A DNA stretch of 64,000 bases from Cyanoderma ruficeps (lineage: Eukaryota > Chordata > Aves > Passeriformes > Timaliidae): contig VZDJ01007753.1 of NCBI GenBank assembly GCA_008694505.1, forward strand, positions 27,368,501-27,432,500. The letters are read 5' to 3'. The translations under genes and the position numbers were made by a program. Every line of letters starts with the position of its first letter. Positions within the stretch are counted from its first letter, which is position 1. Positions 14,001 to 25,791 of the stretch are shown one piece after another. The notes below the pieces were generated by a model. That model saw only the letters and a program-made list of their open reading frames with translations. It made no database searches and was not told where the DNA came from.

Positions 14001-14388
14001 TCTTTCTGTCCCCTCAGCCTTCAGAAGTGTTTCTAGGGTTTTCTCTGGGAACCAGACCTCACTCAAGACCTTCTCTCTGCCAGCTGGCATTTCTGTCATA
14101 CATTCCTCTTGTTGTTTATGCCCCAAGACTGTTCAGAAATATAAATACAGCTGCCCACTTGCTCGGCAATGTCTTATTCATGGACCATGGAGGTGTAGAC
14201 CTCGTCTTCAGTGTCTGCACAGGCTTCCAGGTGTCCTGGAGCTGCTGGAGACATGGCTGGGGCTGAAGGCAATGGTGTCCCTACCTCACAGCCAGAGATG
14301 ACAGTCTCTGGACAGCTGGACCTGGATGATGAGCTTCTAGTGACAAACTCTGGAGCACCCTGGGCAATCAGATGGAGCATCCTCCAGA

Positions 14389-14484
14389 ATCACATAATCA
14401 TGGAATTGATTAGGTTGAAAAAGACCTTTAAGAGTTCAACCATTAGCCCAGCACTGACAAGCCCACCACTAAACCATGTCCCTA
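14389..14484 (-). mobile_element. CR1 LINE 3' tail fragment
   Basis: Read on the - strand, this short piece matches the CR1 3' end: '...TTAGGGACATGGTTTAGTGG' to '...CCATGATTATGTGATT'. It is truncated at its 5' side, as is usual for CR1, and has no coding capacity. Confidence 0.8.
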
Positions 14485-16600
14485 AAAGAAGGCAGCAACA
14501 GGGAAAGGTATCTAGAGGAATCTGAAGATTGTCCTCACTTTGGAAGGTCCCCAAGAGGTTGGCCCAGCCATCACTGAATCTGACTGCTGAATCTTGGCAA
14601 GGCTTAAATGGGTCCCTCAGGCTCATGTTAGCAGCAAAGTTATGAATAAGGGTAAAAGTCCCCTCACACAAAATAAGAAACTTCAGCAAAAAGGGAGGCA
14701 GAGCAGTGTTGTACTACTCTTGTTTCCATTCCCTAGCACACCAACATCCAGCTTCAACCAGAGAGGAAGAAATGGACTAAGGAAGCAAAGGATGTAGGAT
14801 AAGGAACTGGTTCCTCTTTTTTTCATCCTGCCAGTTCCCCACTAGCTACTGCATTTTTCCACCAGAAGTTTGATTTCCTGTTTACTGTGGGATTAACCCT
14901 TTGGTTAATCTCAGGTCAGATAAGGATGACTCTCATGTAAGCAGCCAACATGTTTAATCAAGGCCAACCTGATTTTAGATTGTAGAGAACACAGTGTATG
15001 GACAGCAGCAATAACATCATTCAGCTCCTTGCTTAGAAAAGCTTTGACTTTATTTAAAGTTTCCCTGTTGTAGCATGTTCAGGAGGGTGTAGTGCTGCAC
15101 CCCCAGCTAAGTGATAGGACTAATGAAATGTAATAAGACAATGAAAAAAAAAACCAGCAAATTTACACAGGATTTGGAGGTGTGTCCACAAAATTGTTAA
15201 CTATTATTGTAAATTATCTTTATCTTCTAACTGCAAAATTTTTGATAGGAATAAAGGATGATGGCAAGAAAATAAACCTGTGTAACAGTCTGAAAAGCTT
15301 AGAAGCTGTGAGAGTTGGGTGTGATGCCAGTCATTACGGTTACATCCTCTTGTAGATGTGGGAGGGAGGGGCAATAATCTGTAATCACAGAATAATTGTG
15401 ACCTTTCCAGGTGAGAGCCAGGACACTGGGAGTTTTTACTGGAGCAGAGACAGCCTGTGGAAAACAGTATATTTATTGAGAGAAGGAAGTCACTAGGTGG
15501 CTGAACCAACTTGAATCCCCAAGCAATTTTGCCGGTGTTTTTGCGGGCACTGGCACCTGCAGCAGCAAGGCCAAGGATGGAATGATGGGTTCTACAGTTT
15601 GGGGTCCCACCTTAGAAACTGATAATAAACTGGAGGCAAGTTTAGAAAGCTAAAAGAGGGCTGTGCTGGAGGGCACTGTGAGCAAGGGGGAGGCACAGAC
15701 GGGCACCAAATCACAGGGAAGAGCCAAGAAGCACCACGGGAGGGACATCGGCTGGGGAGATTGAGCAGCAATTCCACAGCTGTGACTGTAGGTTACTCCC
15801 CAAGCCTTCCCATGATGTCTGGGCCACATTAGATGATGGCACTGGGGGCCTGGAGAAACTCCCAGATGCAACTTCAATCTACAGCTTTTACTGGAAAAAT
15901 GTTTGGAGTTTCAGTAAGCACTCAGTACACCTGCTTTCCAACTGATACTTTACCTCCAGCTACTCCTGTGCTGGAAAAGGCATTGTTGGATTCCTCACCT
16001 CTTGGGACTGGAAACTAAACTGGACATTCCACAACTGGACATTTCTATACCACAGATTATTTTTGCAATGTGACAAAAGCAAATGAAACATTAATGGGAA
16101 CATTGTTTACAAGGGGAAACTGAAAGAACTGCTTACATATTGTTTGGAGGGACAGTGGATCTGTAACCAGAGATCCAGTTATTCAGTGAGAAATGTAGCT
16201 GGGAAGTCCAGCTACAAAGGTAAAAAATTTTGGGTAAAAACCCAGCAGCCAGTTAGTGGAGTGACCTAACTGCATGAAAGCATGGCTCATTGGTCCCAGT
16301 TACAGTGGTTTATACTAACAAAGGGTGATCTCTAGCCCACGGAGCCTATTATCTAATCTGAGATTCAGTGCAACCATGAAAATGGAGCAAAACGGGAGAG
16401 GAGAGTAATATAAAACAAAATTAAGACTTAGCTAAGCAAATATAATTGGAGCACTTACACAGAGAAGTGGTTTGACGGAGTGTTTTGAGCAGGTGGGGAA
16501 GTTCTTGTCTTGCATGAAGGCTTCACATCTTTCTTCCATTTCTGGAGAGCCCCTCGAACGGGAGGAGTTGTTTCTCCCTTTCTCCTGGTGCTCTCTACTT
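14485..16600. other. Intergenic DNA, no gene seen
   Basis: No exon, RNA gene or identifiable repeat is visible. Several open frames on both strands overlap each other, and none shows a known motif. The GC content rises towards the CpG island at its right end. Confidence 0.55.
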
Positions 16601-17607
16601 CCTCCGGCCAGGCGATGCTTCCAGCAGGGTGAGTCCGACCGTCCTACCGTGGCAAAGGCTGTCTGTCTGTCCCTGGTGGGGGGGGAGCGAGGCTTCAGCG
16701 CGGTCACTTCCAATGGCACGCCATCTCGCCCATACTGCGGGCAGGCGGTCTGCGGGCGGGACAGCCCCGTCCTGCCGCCAAACCCAGCCTCGGCTGCAAG
16801 GGCGGGCCAACAGGAGATGCTGGTACCGCGTCGTGGGGCCGGGCGGGCTGCTGAGAGCCCGCTGCCCGCGCGTCTGACTCCCCTAAAAAGGCGATCAGTG
16901 CTTTAGCAAACACGACTCCTGCCTTGCTCCAGGGGCAAACCAGCTGCCACCAGGCTCACGGCACGCGCCAACGGGCCGGGAGTTGCATCGGGGTGGGATG
17001 GGGGGAAGTTCGGGCGCTCTTGCAGTTTGCTATACCACACCTCAGTCTTGCCTCCCCTAGGCTCGGGAGGCTGCCCGCGTGTGAGGCTGCCGCGGGTGAG
17101 GCTGCCGAGGGACGAGTCACGGCCACTACGCAGAGCCGTGATTTAGCATTTTACGCGGCGGTGGCAGCCCGGCAGCCCTGCCCTTGCATTGGAAGCTCAT
17201 CGCAATACCGGAGCTTTCTGGCTACTTCTGGGAAAACTCCTCATGGGGCTGTGCAGAAGGACGGAGCCAGCTCGCAGCTCGGCTCCCTTCGGCGGAAGGG
17301 CGTGCGGGGCGGTCTGTGCGGCCCTGGCGGCGGATGAAGGCACCGGTACGAACATCCACGACAGGCGCCCCTGCCCGAGCCCCGTCCGGCCTTTCGGCCA
17401 AGGGGCAGCGGCCGTAACCCAGCTCGGGGTGTCTCCTATCTCGGAGCCATTCCCGGCCTCACACCCCCGCAGGACGCCGGGGGTACGCTCGCCGAGACAC
17501 CCCGCCCGTCCCCGCAGCCCGAGCGCGCCCGCCCCGGCGGCGGGAGGGAGCCCCGGCCCGCTCCGGTCGCCGCCGCCCTCCGCCGCCAGCGCCGGCCCCA
17601 ACTCCTC

Positions 17608-17612
17608 ATTGG
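17608..17612 (-). promoter_or_regulatory. Inverted CCAAT box of the INSM2 promoter
   Basis: ATTGG (CCAAT on the - strand) lies 52 bp before the TATA element, a usual distance for NF-Y-type sites. A TGACGC half-CRE-like word follows at about 17634. The function is inferred from position. Confidence 0.4.
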
Positions 17613-17663
17613 CCGCCGCCGCCGGAGGGAGGATGACGCCCGGGCGGGAGCGGGCGCCGGGGG

Positions 17664-17669
17664 TATAAA
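17664..17669 (+). promoter_or_regulatory. TATA box of INSM2
   Basis: TATAAA occurs in a GC-rich setting (GGGGGTATAAAGGCCGGG) 52 bp before the A of the INSM2 start codon. Transcription would be expected to start about 25-30 bp downstream, near 17690-17700, giving a 5' UTR of only about 25 nt. A TATA box inside a CpG island suits a tightly regulated cell-type-specific gene. Confidence 0.65.
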
Positions 17670-17720
17670 GGCCGGGCGGGCTGGCGGTGTCGCGCTCTTG
17701 CTGTCCTGCCCCGCCCCGCC

Positions 17721-19130
17721 ATGCCGCGCGGCTTCCTCGTCAAGCGCAGCCGGAGACCCGGCGGCTCCTACCGGGCACGCCCGCGGGAGCGGGACCCGGA
17801 GCGGGACCCTCCGCCCACCCCGCCGCCGGCCCCGCCGCCCGCCGGCGGGGACAGCCCCGCGGCTAGACAGGGAGCGGAGCAGGAGAAGTGCGAGGAGGAG
17901 GAGGGAGCCGTCGCCGCTCGCCCCGCGACGTGGCCGCCCGGCGGCGGCTGCGGCGGCCCCGGGCTCACCCCACCGGAGGCTCCGGCCGCCTGGGGGGCGA
18001 CGGGGCCGTGCAGCGCGGCGGGGCCGCGGGCGGCTCTCTTCGAGCGGTGCCTCAGCTCCCCCGCCTCCGCCGAGTCCTTCCCCCTGGCCGCCTCCTTCCC
18101 GCCCGCCGAGAAGCTGCTGCTGCAGCCGCGCACGCCGCTGCCCGCCCCGTCGCTGCCGTCCGTGCCCGCGATGAAGCGGCCGTCTCGGGCCAAGGCGCCG
18201 GCCAAGAAGGGCAAGGCCACGCGGAAGCTGAGCTTCGCCGACGAGGTGACCACCTCGCCCGTGCTGGGGCTGCGGATCAAAGAGGAGGGGCCCGAGGGCC
18301 GGCCGGGGCCGCCGGCGGGGCGCACGCCGCTGGGCGAGTTCATCTGCCAGCTGTGCAAGGAGCAGTACGCGGACCCGCTGGCGCTGGCCCAGCACCGCTG
18401 CTCCCGCATCGTGCGCGTCGAGTACCGCTGCCCCGAGTGCCACAAGATCTTCAGCTGTCCCGCCAACCTGGCCTCGCATCGCCGCTGGCACAAGCCGCGT
18501 CCCGGCCCCAGCGCCGAAGCCGCCGCCTCCGCCCCGCCGGGCAAGGAGAACAGCCCCGAGCGGCGGCCCCGCGGCCCCGTCGCGCCCCAGCCACCGCCGC
18601 CGACCCGTCAGCACCGCGGCGGCGCGGACAGCGCCGGCGGCGCCCCGACCGCCCGCGGCTCCAGCCCCGGCCCGGCTCACGGCGGCGCTCCCGGTCCGGG
18701 CGGCGGCCCCGGCGGTGAGGCGTTCGCCTGCCCCTGCTGCCAAAAGCGGTTCCGGCGGCAGGCTTACCTCCGCAAGCACCTGGGCACCCACGGGGCGGCG
18801 CGGCCCGCCGCCTTCGGCCCGCCGGAGCGCGGGCCCCTCACCTTCGCCTGCCACCTCTGCGGCGCCCGCTTCCCCTCGGCGGACATCAGGGACAAACACC
18901 GGCTGTGGCACGCCGTGCGGGAGGAGCTGCTGCTGCCGCCGCCGCCGCCGCCGCCCGCCGGGGTCCCCGAGAGCGGCGCGGCGGGCGGCGAGCGGCAGGG
19001 CTTCCCCTGCAAACACTGCCCCGCCACCTTCTTCAGCGCGCCCGGGCTGGCGCGGCACGCCAGCAAGTGCCACCCGCCGGAGAGCAGGCAGGTCCTGCTG
19101 CTCCAGGTGCCCGTCCGGCCCGGCTGCTAG
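17721..19130 (+). CDS. INSM2: INSM2, SNAG-domain zinc-finger transcriptional repressor
   Basis: This intronless gene encodes 469 residues with a good Kozak context (GCCATG). It opens with the SNAG motif [10 protein letters not shown], which in this family recruits LSD1/CoREST-type corepressors. A conserved block [17 protein letters not shown] starts at residue 168. Five zinc fingers follow: C209-C212-H225-C227 (C2HC), C237-C240-H253-H257, C337-C340-H353-H357, C377-C380-H393-H397, and C430-C433-H446-C450/H451. Between them are proline-, glycine- and alanine-rich linkers, including an eight-proline run near residue 415. The protein ends VPVRPGC. INSM2 is preferred over its paralogue INSM1 because of [16 protein letters not shown] and [16 protein letters not shown], and because RALGAPA1 is next door. 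Human INSM2 is about 566 residues; the shortfall lies in the linkers, not in the fingers. A nuclear role in neuroendocrine differentiation is known for the family. Confidence 0.96.
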   Translation: MPRGFLVKRSRRPGGSYRARPRERDPERDPPPTPPPAPPPAGGDSPAARQGAEQEKCEEEEGAVAARPATWPPGGGCGGPGLTPPEAPAAWGATGPCSAAGPRAALFERCLSSPASAESFPLAASFPPAEKLLLQPRTPLPAPSLPSVPAMKRPSRAKAPAKKGKATRKLSFADEVTTSPVLGLRIKEEGPEGRPGPPAGRTPLGEFICQLCKEQYADPLALAQHRCSRIVRVEYRCPECHKIFSCPANLASHRRWHKPRPGPSAEAAASAPPGKENSPERRPRGPVAPQPPPPTRQHRGGADSAGGAPTARGSSPGPAHGGAPGPGGGPGGEAFACPCCQKRFRRQAYLRKHLGTHGAARPAAFGPPERGPLTFACHLCGARFPSADIRDKHRLWHAVREELLLPPPPPPPAGVPESGAAGGERQGFPCKHCPATFFSAPGLARHASKCHPPESRQVLLLQVPVRPGC

Positions 19131-20800
19131 GCTCGCGGCCGCCCCGGTGGGACTGCTCCGAGAGCCCAGGCTAGCCGAGCGAGCCCTGGCCACACTGTAA
19201 TTCCCATGGAAAGTCCTGGCTCTCACGGCTACGACGTCGGAGGAGCCGCCCGGTGACTCCCGGCCGGTGGGGAGCGACGCGCGCCCGCGCCGGACGGCGG
19301 CGTGCCCAGCCCACGGGCCGCGCCGCCGGCAGCGCTCACGCCGAGCCCCGCAGGGGAGGGAGCGCCGCGCAGCTCCCCAGCCACCGGGGCGGCCGGGGGA
19401 CGGGGATCGGCCGCCGGCACGGCCGCGGGCCGACGGCAACAGGCGAGAAGCCCCGCCAGCATCCGCCGGGAGGCGGGCAATGCCGAGGTGGCAGCCCGCC
19501 ACCGGTACATCTTCCGTAACGACGGAGAGGAGTACGGTTGTATATAGGGTATCTAAAGAGAAGAATTATTTTTCGTGAGAAAAGGAGCCTGATTTAGTTA
19601 CCTTGTTTTAATAGCCTTAGCCCCCCAGCTTCAACATTCGTGGTGTTTTGTTTGCTGTACTCTGTACTGATAGCTGAGAAGGTAAATGTTCATATTAAGT
19701 CAGTGTCAAGTCATAGCTAGCAAAACGTATGGGAAATTAATCGTGCTGTCTGCTTAATTGAAATACGAGGTGTTGATCTTCTATAGCTAAGTACGCATCT
19801 CCTGCTCTCTGTGTCTCTGTACTCTGACAGCTGTGTGGTAGGCAAAACACATGTCTCTGGCAGCTGCCCGTTCCAAAAACTGCTCCGCTCCGTCGGTGGC
19901 TTGTTAGTGCGGCACGGACAGTGGCCAGAAGGGCAGTTCGGTCTCACCAGGCTGGGCAGCGTGTGGCCCCGCCAGCCCCTGCATCGCAGGCAGGCGGAAA
20001 GCACCCTGCCTGTGGCTTGCCTTTTCAGGCGGCCTCCGACCCCTCTCCCCTGTGAGCTGCGCTTTTGATGTGAGCTCCTCCGAGTCTTGTGAACAGCTGA
20101 AATCAGGACATGAAGCAATCTTTAGACATGTAGCTAAAGTGCAGGTGACAGGCTACCTTCCTTCTCCCTAACAACACCTACATTTAGCAAAGCAACCCGC
20201 GGCGTGTATTTCCTGGCTTTGACAGTGCTCCGGCCAAATGCTTTGAAACGCTGTTGATTTTACCAGCTACTGACACTTCAGCCAGTATTTGTTTATTTAT
20301 TTACTTATTTATTATTTTTCCATGAGTGCTTGTTTCTAAATGTGATAGCAGATGAGGCTAAAAATAAGGGCAAGAAAATTCAATAAAAGATTTAAAAGAA
20401 AGCTCATGCTTCTCTTGAATTCAGCAGCGTAAAGTGGGTCAGCTGGTGACTTCTGAAGGACCAAGTTGATCCCAGTCGTAGTCTTTGTTCTAACAATCTC
20501 TCTGACATGAGCATGCAAAATATTTCAATCCCTTGGTTAGGATCCTCTAAAGCAATTATTTCTGTAGTTTTATATTTTGTTACACAGAACAGAAGATGTA
20601 TCATGCCCGAAGGCTGCAAGAAAGTGGTAAGTGCTGTATGTTAAATGTGCTTCATGGACTTTTGTCATTTTAGTTTCACAACCTGGATGAACAAATTAAT
20701 ACAATATAACCTAATGCGGCCAAGATTTGCTTTCTGGCAAAGGAGGCTAAACTTGCAACTCACCAATATGCCAAAAATAAAGCATGTTATTTTAAGTTGT
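19131..20800 (+). other. INSM2: INSM2 3' UTR
   Basis: The region follows the INSM2 stop codon and changes from very GC-rich to AT-rich near 19540. Two canonical poly(A) signals lie on the + strand, AATAAA at 20382-20387 and at 20776-20781. The second would give a transcript of about 3.1 kb, the first about 2.7 kb. The exact end is inferred. Confidence 0.6.
20776..20781 (+). terminator. Distal poly(A) signal of INSM2
   Basis: This is a canonical AATAAA followed by a T-rich stretch (TTATTTTAAGTTGTGCATTTTTCTG in shorter pieces) that could act as the downstream element. It is the last canonical sense signal before the convergent gene. Confidence 0.5.
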
Positions 20801-21245
20801 GCATTTTTCTGTCGTTTGTTGGCAACAGGGACTTAGGTAGAAATGCCTGTTTATAAAATTAAATGAGTTTGCCCCTGGAGAAAGTCACTACGTTTGTTTT
20901 TTTTAAGTCATGGTTTCTCTTTCTCTCCTTGCGTAGTCAAAGATGAAGGGCTCCAGACCGCGCAAACGTGATGATTATTAACTGCTCCTACAATTAGCAC
21001 TTGAACAACCAGCCTGCCAGAGGGAACAGCCTATGCTTTGTATTATCTGCAGAGCTACATGCAATGTATTTACTAGATATGAGGAAAAGTTTTCAGTTGG
21101 GCATTCTTGAGAACTTATATGTACTTTTTAATACAAAAGAAAACTAAGCCGTGTATTGCATTTAACGGCTCCATGTGCGTGTAATACACAATTCATCTAT
21201 AAACTGGACTAATATTCTAATCAGTGATGTGAATGACTGATATAC
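20801..21245. other. Short spacer between two convergent 3' ends
   Basis: About 450 bp separate the predicted INSM2 and RALGAPA1 transcript ends. The spacer is AT-rich, contains no repeat I recognise and looks well preserved. Some transcripts may overlap here if cleavage is inefficient. Confidence 0.5.
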
Positions 21246-22452
21246 AAAAGGTGGTAAGAATAATTTTATTGGATTATTAAATAGCATGTCTTCTTTTCAA
21301 CCATTACAAATCTGTAGATACTACATGAATGACAATACATAATTTCTTTTTTTATTGTTGCCCATATGATATATTTACACATGCAGTTAGTACTGATGCC
21401 ATGCTACATTTTGTTAACAGCATTTTGTTGTTTACTAGACTCAAAATGTGAGCATTTAATTTTCTGTAGGAAAATATCTTTGGGTGGGTGGAACTCGTGT
21501 ACTAATCTGCGCTCTGAAGGTTGAAATTATTAACATTTCAGGCCAGGCTCCTGGAGCATGTTCCCTTTTCTTCCCTAGTACCCATCATCACAGCAATGAA
21601 TTTCTATCAGGAAAGTGTTTGTTTAATTTTTTTTTTTAATGTAAGAAAAAAGAATATACATCTAGATGGAGCAGCCTAATGATAACGGCTAAAACTCATG
21701 AAACTCAATGGCATTTACTATTGACACCACTTGGAAAAGCAAACATTATAAAAATATTTGGAAGCCAAGCATAAGTAGAATTTCAGCACAGTGATTTTTT
21801 TTTTTCTGGCATAGATTATCTGAAGAATTATGAAACGATCCATCCCTTTATGATGAAAGGGTGCTATGAGTGAATTATTTCATTTGGATTCTGTAATGCT
21901 TGAAAGGCCATTGAACTATTTTATTCTCAACATAAATAATCTGTACACATCTTGTGCATTAACATCGTGACATCTGACAAAGACTTTACAAATGCAACTT
22001 AAATTTAAAATTGTACATTCATTTTCAAATTGTACATATTTCTTTCTTTGTTACAGAGAAAATTGCAATGGGGAACAATAAATATAGTGTAATCCAACTG
22101 CAGTCTCCAATTCCATGTTGACTCAAGATAAACCAGAGTAAAAGCCCAAAGTTAATCATCCATAATCATCCAAGTAGGCAAAAGGTGCAGGGTACAAACT
22201 GCACTGCAAAGGAAAAAAAAGAGGCAGACTGGAGTTTGATAAAAAAACCCCAAGTTAAAATATTAAAGTAAAATTCCAGTGTCACTGTTCAAAATAAACA
22301 TAAGAAAAGGAGTATGCAGGGCATGGGCACGCACACATGAGACATTATCCTTGAATGAAAGGTGTGAGCAGTACAAAAACCAGAACGCGGTGAGTCGCTG
22401 CGGGAAGGGTGGCCAATTGCTCTTCACTAGAAAGCTGCAGGCATCTTGCCAC
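21246..22452 (-). other. RALGAPA1: RALGAPA1 3' UTR
   Basis: On the - strand this region follows the RALGAPA1 stop codon. AATAAA signals on the - strand occur at 21919-21924, 21351-21356 and 21265-21270. The last would place the transcript end near 21245-21250. The sequence is AT-rich and repeat-free, with several U-rich stretches. The UTR would be about 1.2 kb. Confidence 0.6.
21265..21270 (-). terminator. Distal poly(A) signal of RALGAPA1
   Basis: TTTATT on the + strand is AATAAA in the gene's sense. It is the last canonical signal before the INSM2 3' end and is followed in sense by a T-rich stretch. Confidence 0.5.
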
Positions 22453-22607
22453 TCAGGACTTGTTGGCTGAGCCAGAGGAGCGGCGCAGTTTCATGGACAT
22501 GCGGCTCTTGCTAGTCCGAGGAGACATTGGAGAGGCTAAGTCTGTTCCATCCACCTGTGCTGTTGCTGCTGCTGGAGTTTCTCCCGGCTGAGTCTCTGGG
22601 CAGAAGC
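22453..22607 (-). CDS. RALGAPA1: RALGAPA1, last coding exon (C-terminal tail)
   Basis: RALGAPA1 is the catalytic alpha-1 subunit of the cytoplasmic RalGAP complex (with RALGAPB), which switches off RalA and RalB. This exon encodes the last 50 full codons plus two bases of a split codon, ending in a TGA at 22453-22455. The acceptor is strong: a TTCTTGCTGTCCTCTGCAG tract directly precedes the exon. The peptide has a proline/threonine/alanine-rich start, then SPMSPRTSKSRMSMKLRRSS and a GSANKS end. It is serine- and arginine-rich and likely disordered, with possible kinase sites. The incoming phase (two bases) fits the one base left by the exon at 33958, rebuilding a glycine codon. Human transcripts that stop a few residues after the RapGAP domain are also known, so this is the longer C-terminus. 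Confidence 0.9.
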
Positions 22608-25339
22608 CTGCAGAGGACAGCAAGAACCAGACGGGTCAGCGCCGCCTTCCGCACTTGCAGCATGGGATCTCTTAGCAAGGGGCAGGCAGGAATTTCAGTG
22701 CTGCTGTCACTGCCACAGCATCTCCTAGCCATTTACCAGCTGTGGGTGATGGTATTGCTCATGGAATTAGCAACTGCCACAAATCCACCCCTACAGAAAG
22801 GATGATTCCAGAAAGCACTGAGCTATGGGACTGCAGAACCCACTCGCTCTGAGCAATTGAGGCAGCACTGAAGTGGGCAATGTTCTCCAGCTAACCAGGA
22901 AAACAAACAGCTCCAATTCCCTTGCAGGGATGGGGAATCATTAGTCAAACCACAACCCAGAAGAATCCAGCCTTTAATGAGAACATGAAGGTTAACAGCT
23001 CATTGCACATGAAGGGAGCTCTAGGAATGCTGCTGAAGAGGTGGAGTGAATTGGGGGCTAACTGAGAGAGCAAAGCATCTTCTCCCATACCAATTTTAGT
23101 TGGTGCTTCAAAAGGCAAATTCCTACAGGGCCCACAAGGCAGAAGCTTGAACAGATTGTACTAACTGGATGCACTATATGTTAATGTTTCTTTGTAAAAG
23201 GAACAAGATGAATTTGAGACAACAATATGTAATTAATTAGCCCAGTGCCCAGAGCTACGCTCCAGGGGCCCGAGTCCTCGCTGCAAGGGACAAGGCCCTT
23301 TCCTACAAATAGCCTGTCTCCAAATCTTCTTCCACAGAGGTACAAAAGGAAAAAATATGAAATCAAAATCACATTCTCCTTTCCATGCTACAGAAAATTA
23401 ATACTATGAACTCCCATCCATAGAACTAAACTACATTTTCATTAGCCATTTACAGAGACTGACAGTGTGATTGAACTCAACTACCTCAGTTGCTTCTGAA
23501 GGCTTCTAACCCATCTAATTTACAGACAGAAGCCTGGTCCTGCAGGTGTCAATGGGGAAACCCCTGTGGACTGAAGTAAGCCAGAAATCACTTGCTATTT
23601 CTTCCACATCGTTCTATTACTAGTAATTCTTTAAAATAATAATGCAATAATCAGAACTGAAGGTCTCTCTGCCTCAGTATACATTTTACATATAAAGGGT
23701 GCAAAAATCATTCAAAACTAGTCATGATTTTTCTTGAAAGATTCCTCTAAAATCAAATGAGGTCATAAGGAAAGAAGTCTAGGGGCAAATTAAAAAGATT
23801 ATCATAAACATGTGGTATTGAGCAACCTGGCTGTTCTTGCCTGGTCCCTCACCTGCCTGCTCCAGAACAACAGCACAGTACTTCCTATCTTCAAACTGAC
23901 ACAACCCATCCGAGTGACAGGGGAGAGAAAGGGCTGTTATTTGTTCCCCAGCTGGTGACAGTAATTTTGTTCATGAACTAGGTACTTCACTGCCAAACAA
24001 TCTGGAAAAGCATGATAATGCCTGACTCACTGTGCCTTATAGAAAAAGGCAGGCAGGGAAACATGCATTCGCATTTTCTGAAATTCTATCTTGTTCTGAT
24101 TTTACAAGAAATTAAAGCATTTCAAATGGTGGAAATTAGAGAATAGAAAATAACCGTTGTTGTTTTGCACAGCATACCATTCACAGCTAGCGTGAAAGAC
24201 CTTCCGTTTCAAGCCTTTGCCCTTTACCTTGATGTGGCCAATGCTTTCTAGTGGAGGTTTTGGAAGGAGAAGAAATATCACAGCATTTCTTTCTTTGTTG
24301 AGAATGAAGAAGTGATGAGGAAGGAGGAGTGGAAAGAAGTGAGGAAAGGGGAGGAGAGAAGATAAAAGATAACAGGTGTGAGACATGAGACACGAACCGC
24401 AGAGATTGAAGGGTATTAACAGATGAGCACAGAAAACGGAATTTCGAATTTCATTATGCAATTGCTGCTCATGCTACAGGTTAAAGAGAGTGATGAGTTA
24501 GTTATGTGCAATGAAGCAACAGCTCTGAAATACGGCATCATACTTACCAACTAAGCATTACAAGAAAAAAAAAAGAAGGGAGAGAGAAAGAAAAGAATTC
24601 TATAACATTATCCAGATCCAACAACCTTATTAATAGCAACTGAGATACATCTTAAACACTGTCTGAGATGCTTAACATTGGTGAAAACAGCTAAATACTC
24701 ACACACATACACACAACTGAGAAGAAAAACAAATGGCAACTTGATATATGGCTTCTGCTCTCCAGTTGTTTCACAGTACAGAACATGTTGAAATTATAGC
24801 CAGTCTTAACATGAGACTCTTGAAATCATGTATAGAAGCAAAAGCAGCTAGTTTTAAGCTAGTTAGTCTGCATTGAAGGGTTAAACCCTAGATGTGAAAT
24901 TTTATCATGGATTGTTGGAAAAACTCAGTCTGCCTCATTATTTCAATTAAAATATTATTCTAGTTGTAGCTTAAAATTTTGTTTCTAATTCCTGTGGACA
25001 AAAGCACAAATTCACATTTAACCACTTTTTTTAAAAAAAGAAATTTAGAGCTATTGAAGAACAGAAGTCATGTAAAGTGATTTTCACATCTGAACATATT
25101 ACACCAGAAGAGTGAAGAATAACAGCACTTAAAATATGTTTAAAGTCTGACAGAAATTAACAGATTAATTAGTAACTAAATTTCTTTGAATTTTAGATAA
25201 GCATATATATACATACATAAGCTCATACACACACGTGGATATTAAATATGCTATATAAAATTTTTGCAGGTTTTGCTTCCCCTTCAGAGTTTTAAGATTT
25301 TCAGTATAAAATGCTATTATCTTTATCTCTCTCCACAAT

Positions 25340-25764
25340 TGTCCTGGTTCTGGCCAGGATGGGGTAATTTTTGCAGTAGCCAGGAGGGGTTATGGCTAGG
25401 ACCTGGAAGTTATTCTATACCATCTTGTGTCATTTTCTGGGGAAGGGCTCACTTCTCAGTCAGTGTAGTGTGGTGGAGGGAGTGGTTAGGTATTATTGTG
25501 GTGGGGGGTTCACCTCCTACATCAAATTGTTTGCCTCTTTCTTGTACCCTCTGTCATTAGCACTGTTGTTGTTACTGTATGTGTTCTTATCTCATTGCTG
25601 TTTCCTGAAAAAAATGTTCTTATCTCTTGAGCGTTACCTTTTATGCCTCCAATTCTCCTCTCCAGCCTGCTGAGGAGGAGAGGAGTGATGGAGCAGCACA
25701 GGGTTTGCAGGAGCACATGGTTTCAGTGGGAACATGAATTGGAGAATACCATTCCTAAAACACA
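25340..25764 (+). repeat. 5' LTR of an endogenous retrovirus
   Basis: This 425-bp LTR begins TGTCCTGGTTCTGGCCAGG and ends ACACA. It is clearly related along its whole length to the LTR at 27831-28250 but differs by many substitutions and small indels, so the insertion is old. ACAAT precedes it; ACAAA follows the other LTR, a probable 5-bp target duplication with one change. Confidence 0.88.
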
Positions 25765-25773
25765 AGCCTTCTT

Positions 25774-25791
25774 TGGTGCCTAACGGGAGGC
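25774..25791 (+). other. Primer-binding-like site of the retrovirus
   Basis: TGGTGCCTAACGGGAGGC lies nine bases after the left LTR. It has the form of a degraded 18-nt tRNA primer-binding site of the TGGYGCCC.ACGTGGGGC type (tRNA-Lys-like). The following leader GAAGGGTTGAGATAACAACA is also typical of avian elements. The assignment is by eye. Confidence 0.55.

Larger units (their letters stand above)
6743..14388. other. Intergenic DNA, no gene seen
   Basis: No exon or RNA gene can be supported. The region is mostly AT-rich. Local GC-richer patches at about 9.4-10.1, 11.3-12.1 and 12.4-12.8 kb create open frames on both strands without any recognisable domain or splice structure. A GATAT microsatellite and one candidate conserved element are listed separately. 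Confidence 0.6.
16600..19540. promoter_or_regulatory. CpG island over INSM2
   Basis: CG dinucleotides are dense through this interval and sparse on either side. The island covers the presumed INSM2 promoter, the whole single-exon coding sequence and the start of the 3' UTR. Islands spanning entire intronless developmental genes are common and are often Polycomb targets. That link is inferred here, not shown. Confidence 0.85.

Noticed and set aside
17721..19130. Identification as INSM1
   Set aside because: The sequence blocks [16 protein letters not shown] and [16 protein letters not shown], and the neighbour RALGAPA1, fit INSM2 better than INSM1.
17436..19502. 688-codon open frame on the - strand across INSM2
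   Set aside because: It is an antisense shadow of a very GC-rich gene, in which stop codons are rare. The sense strand has the SNAG motif and five well-formed zinc fingers.
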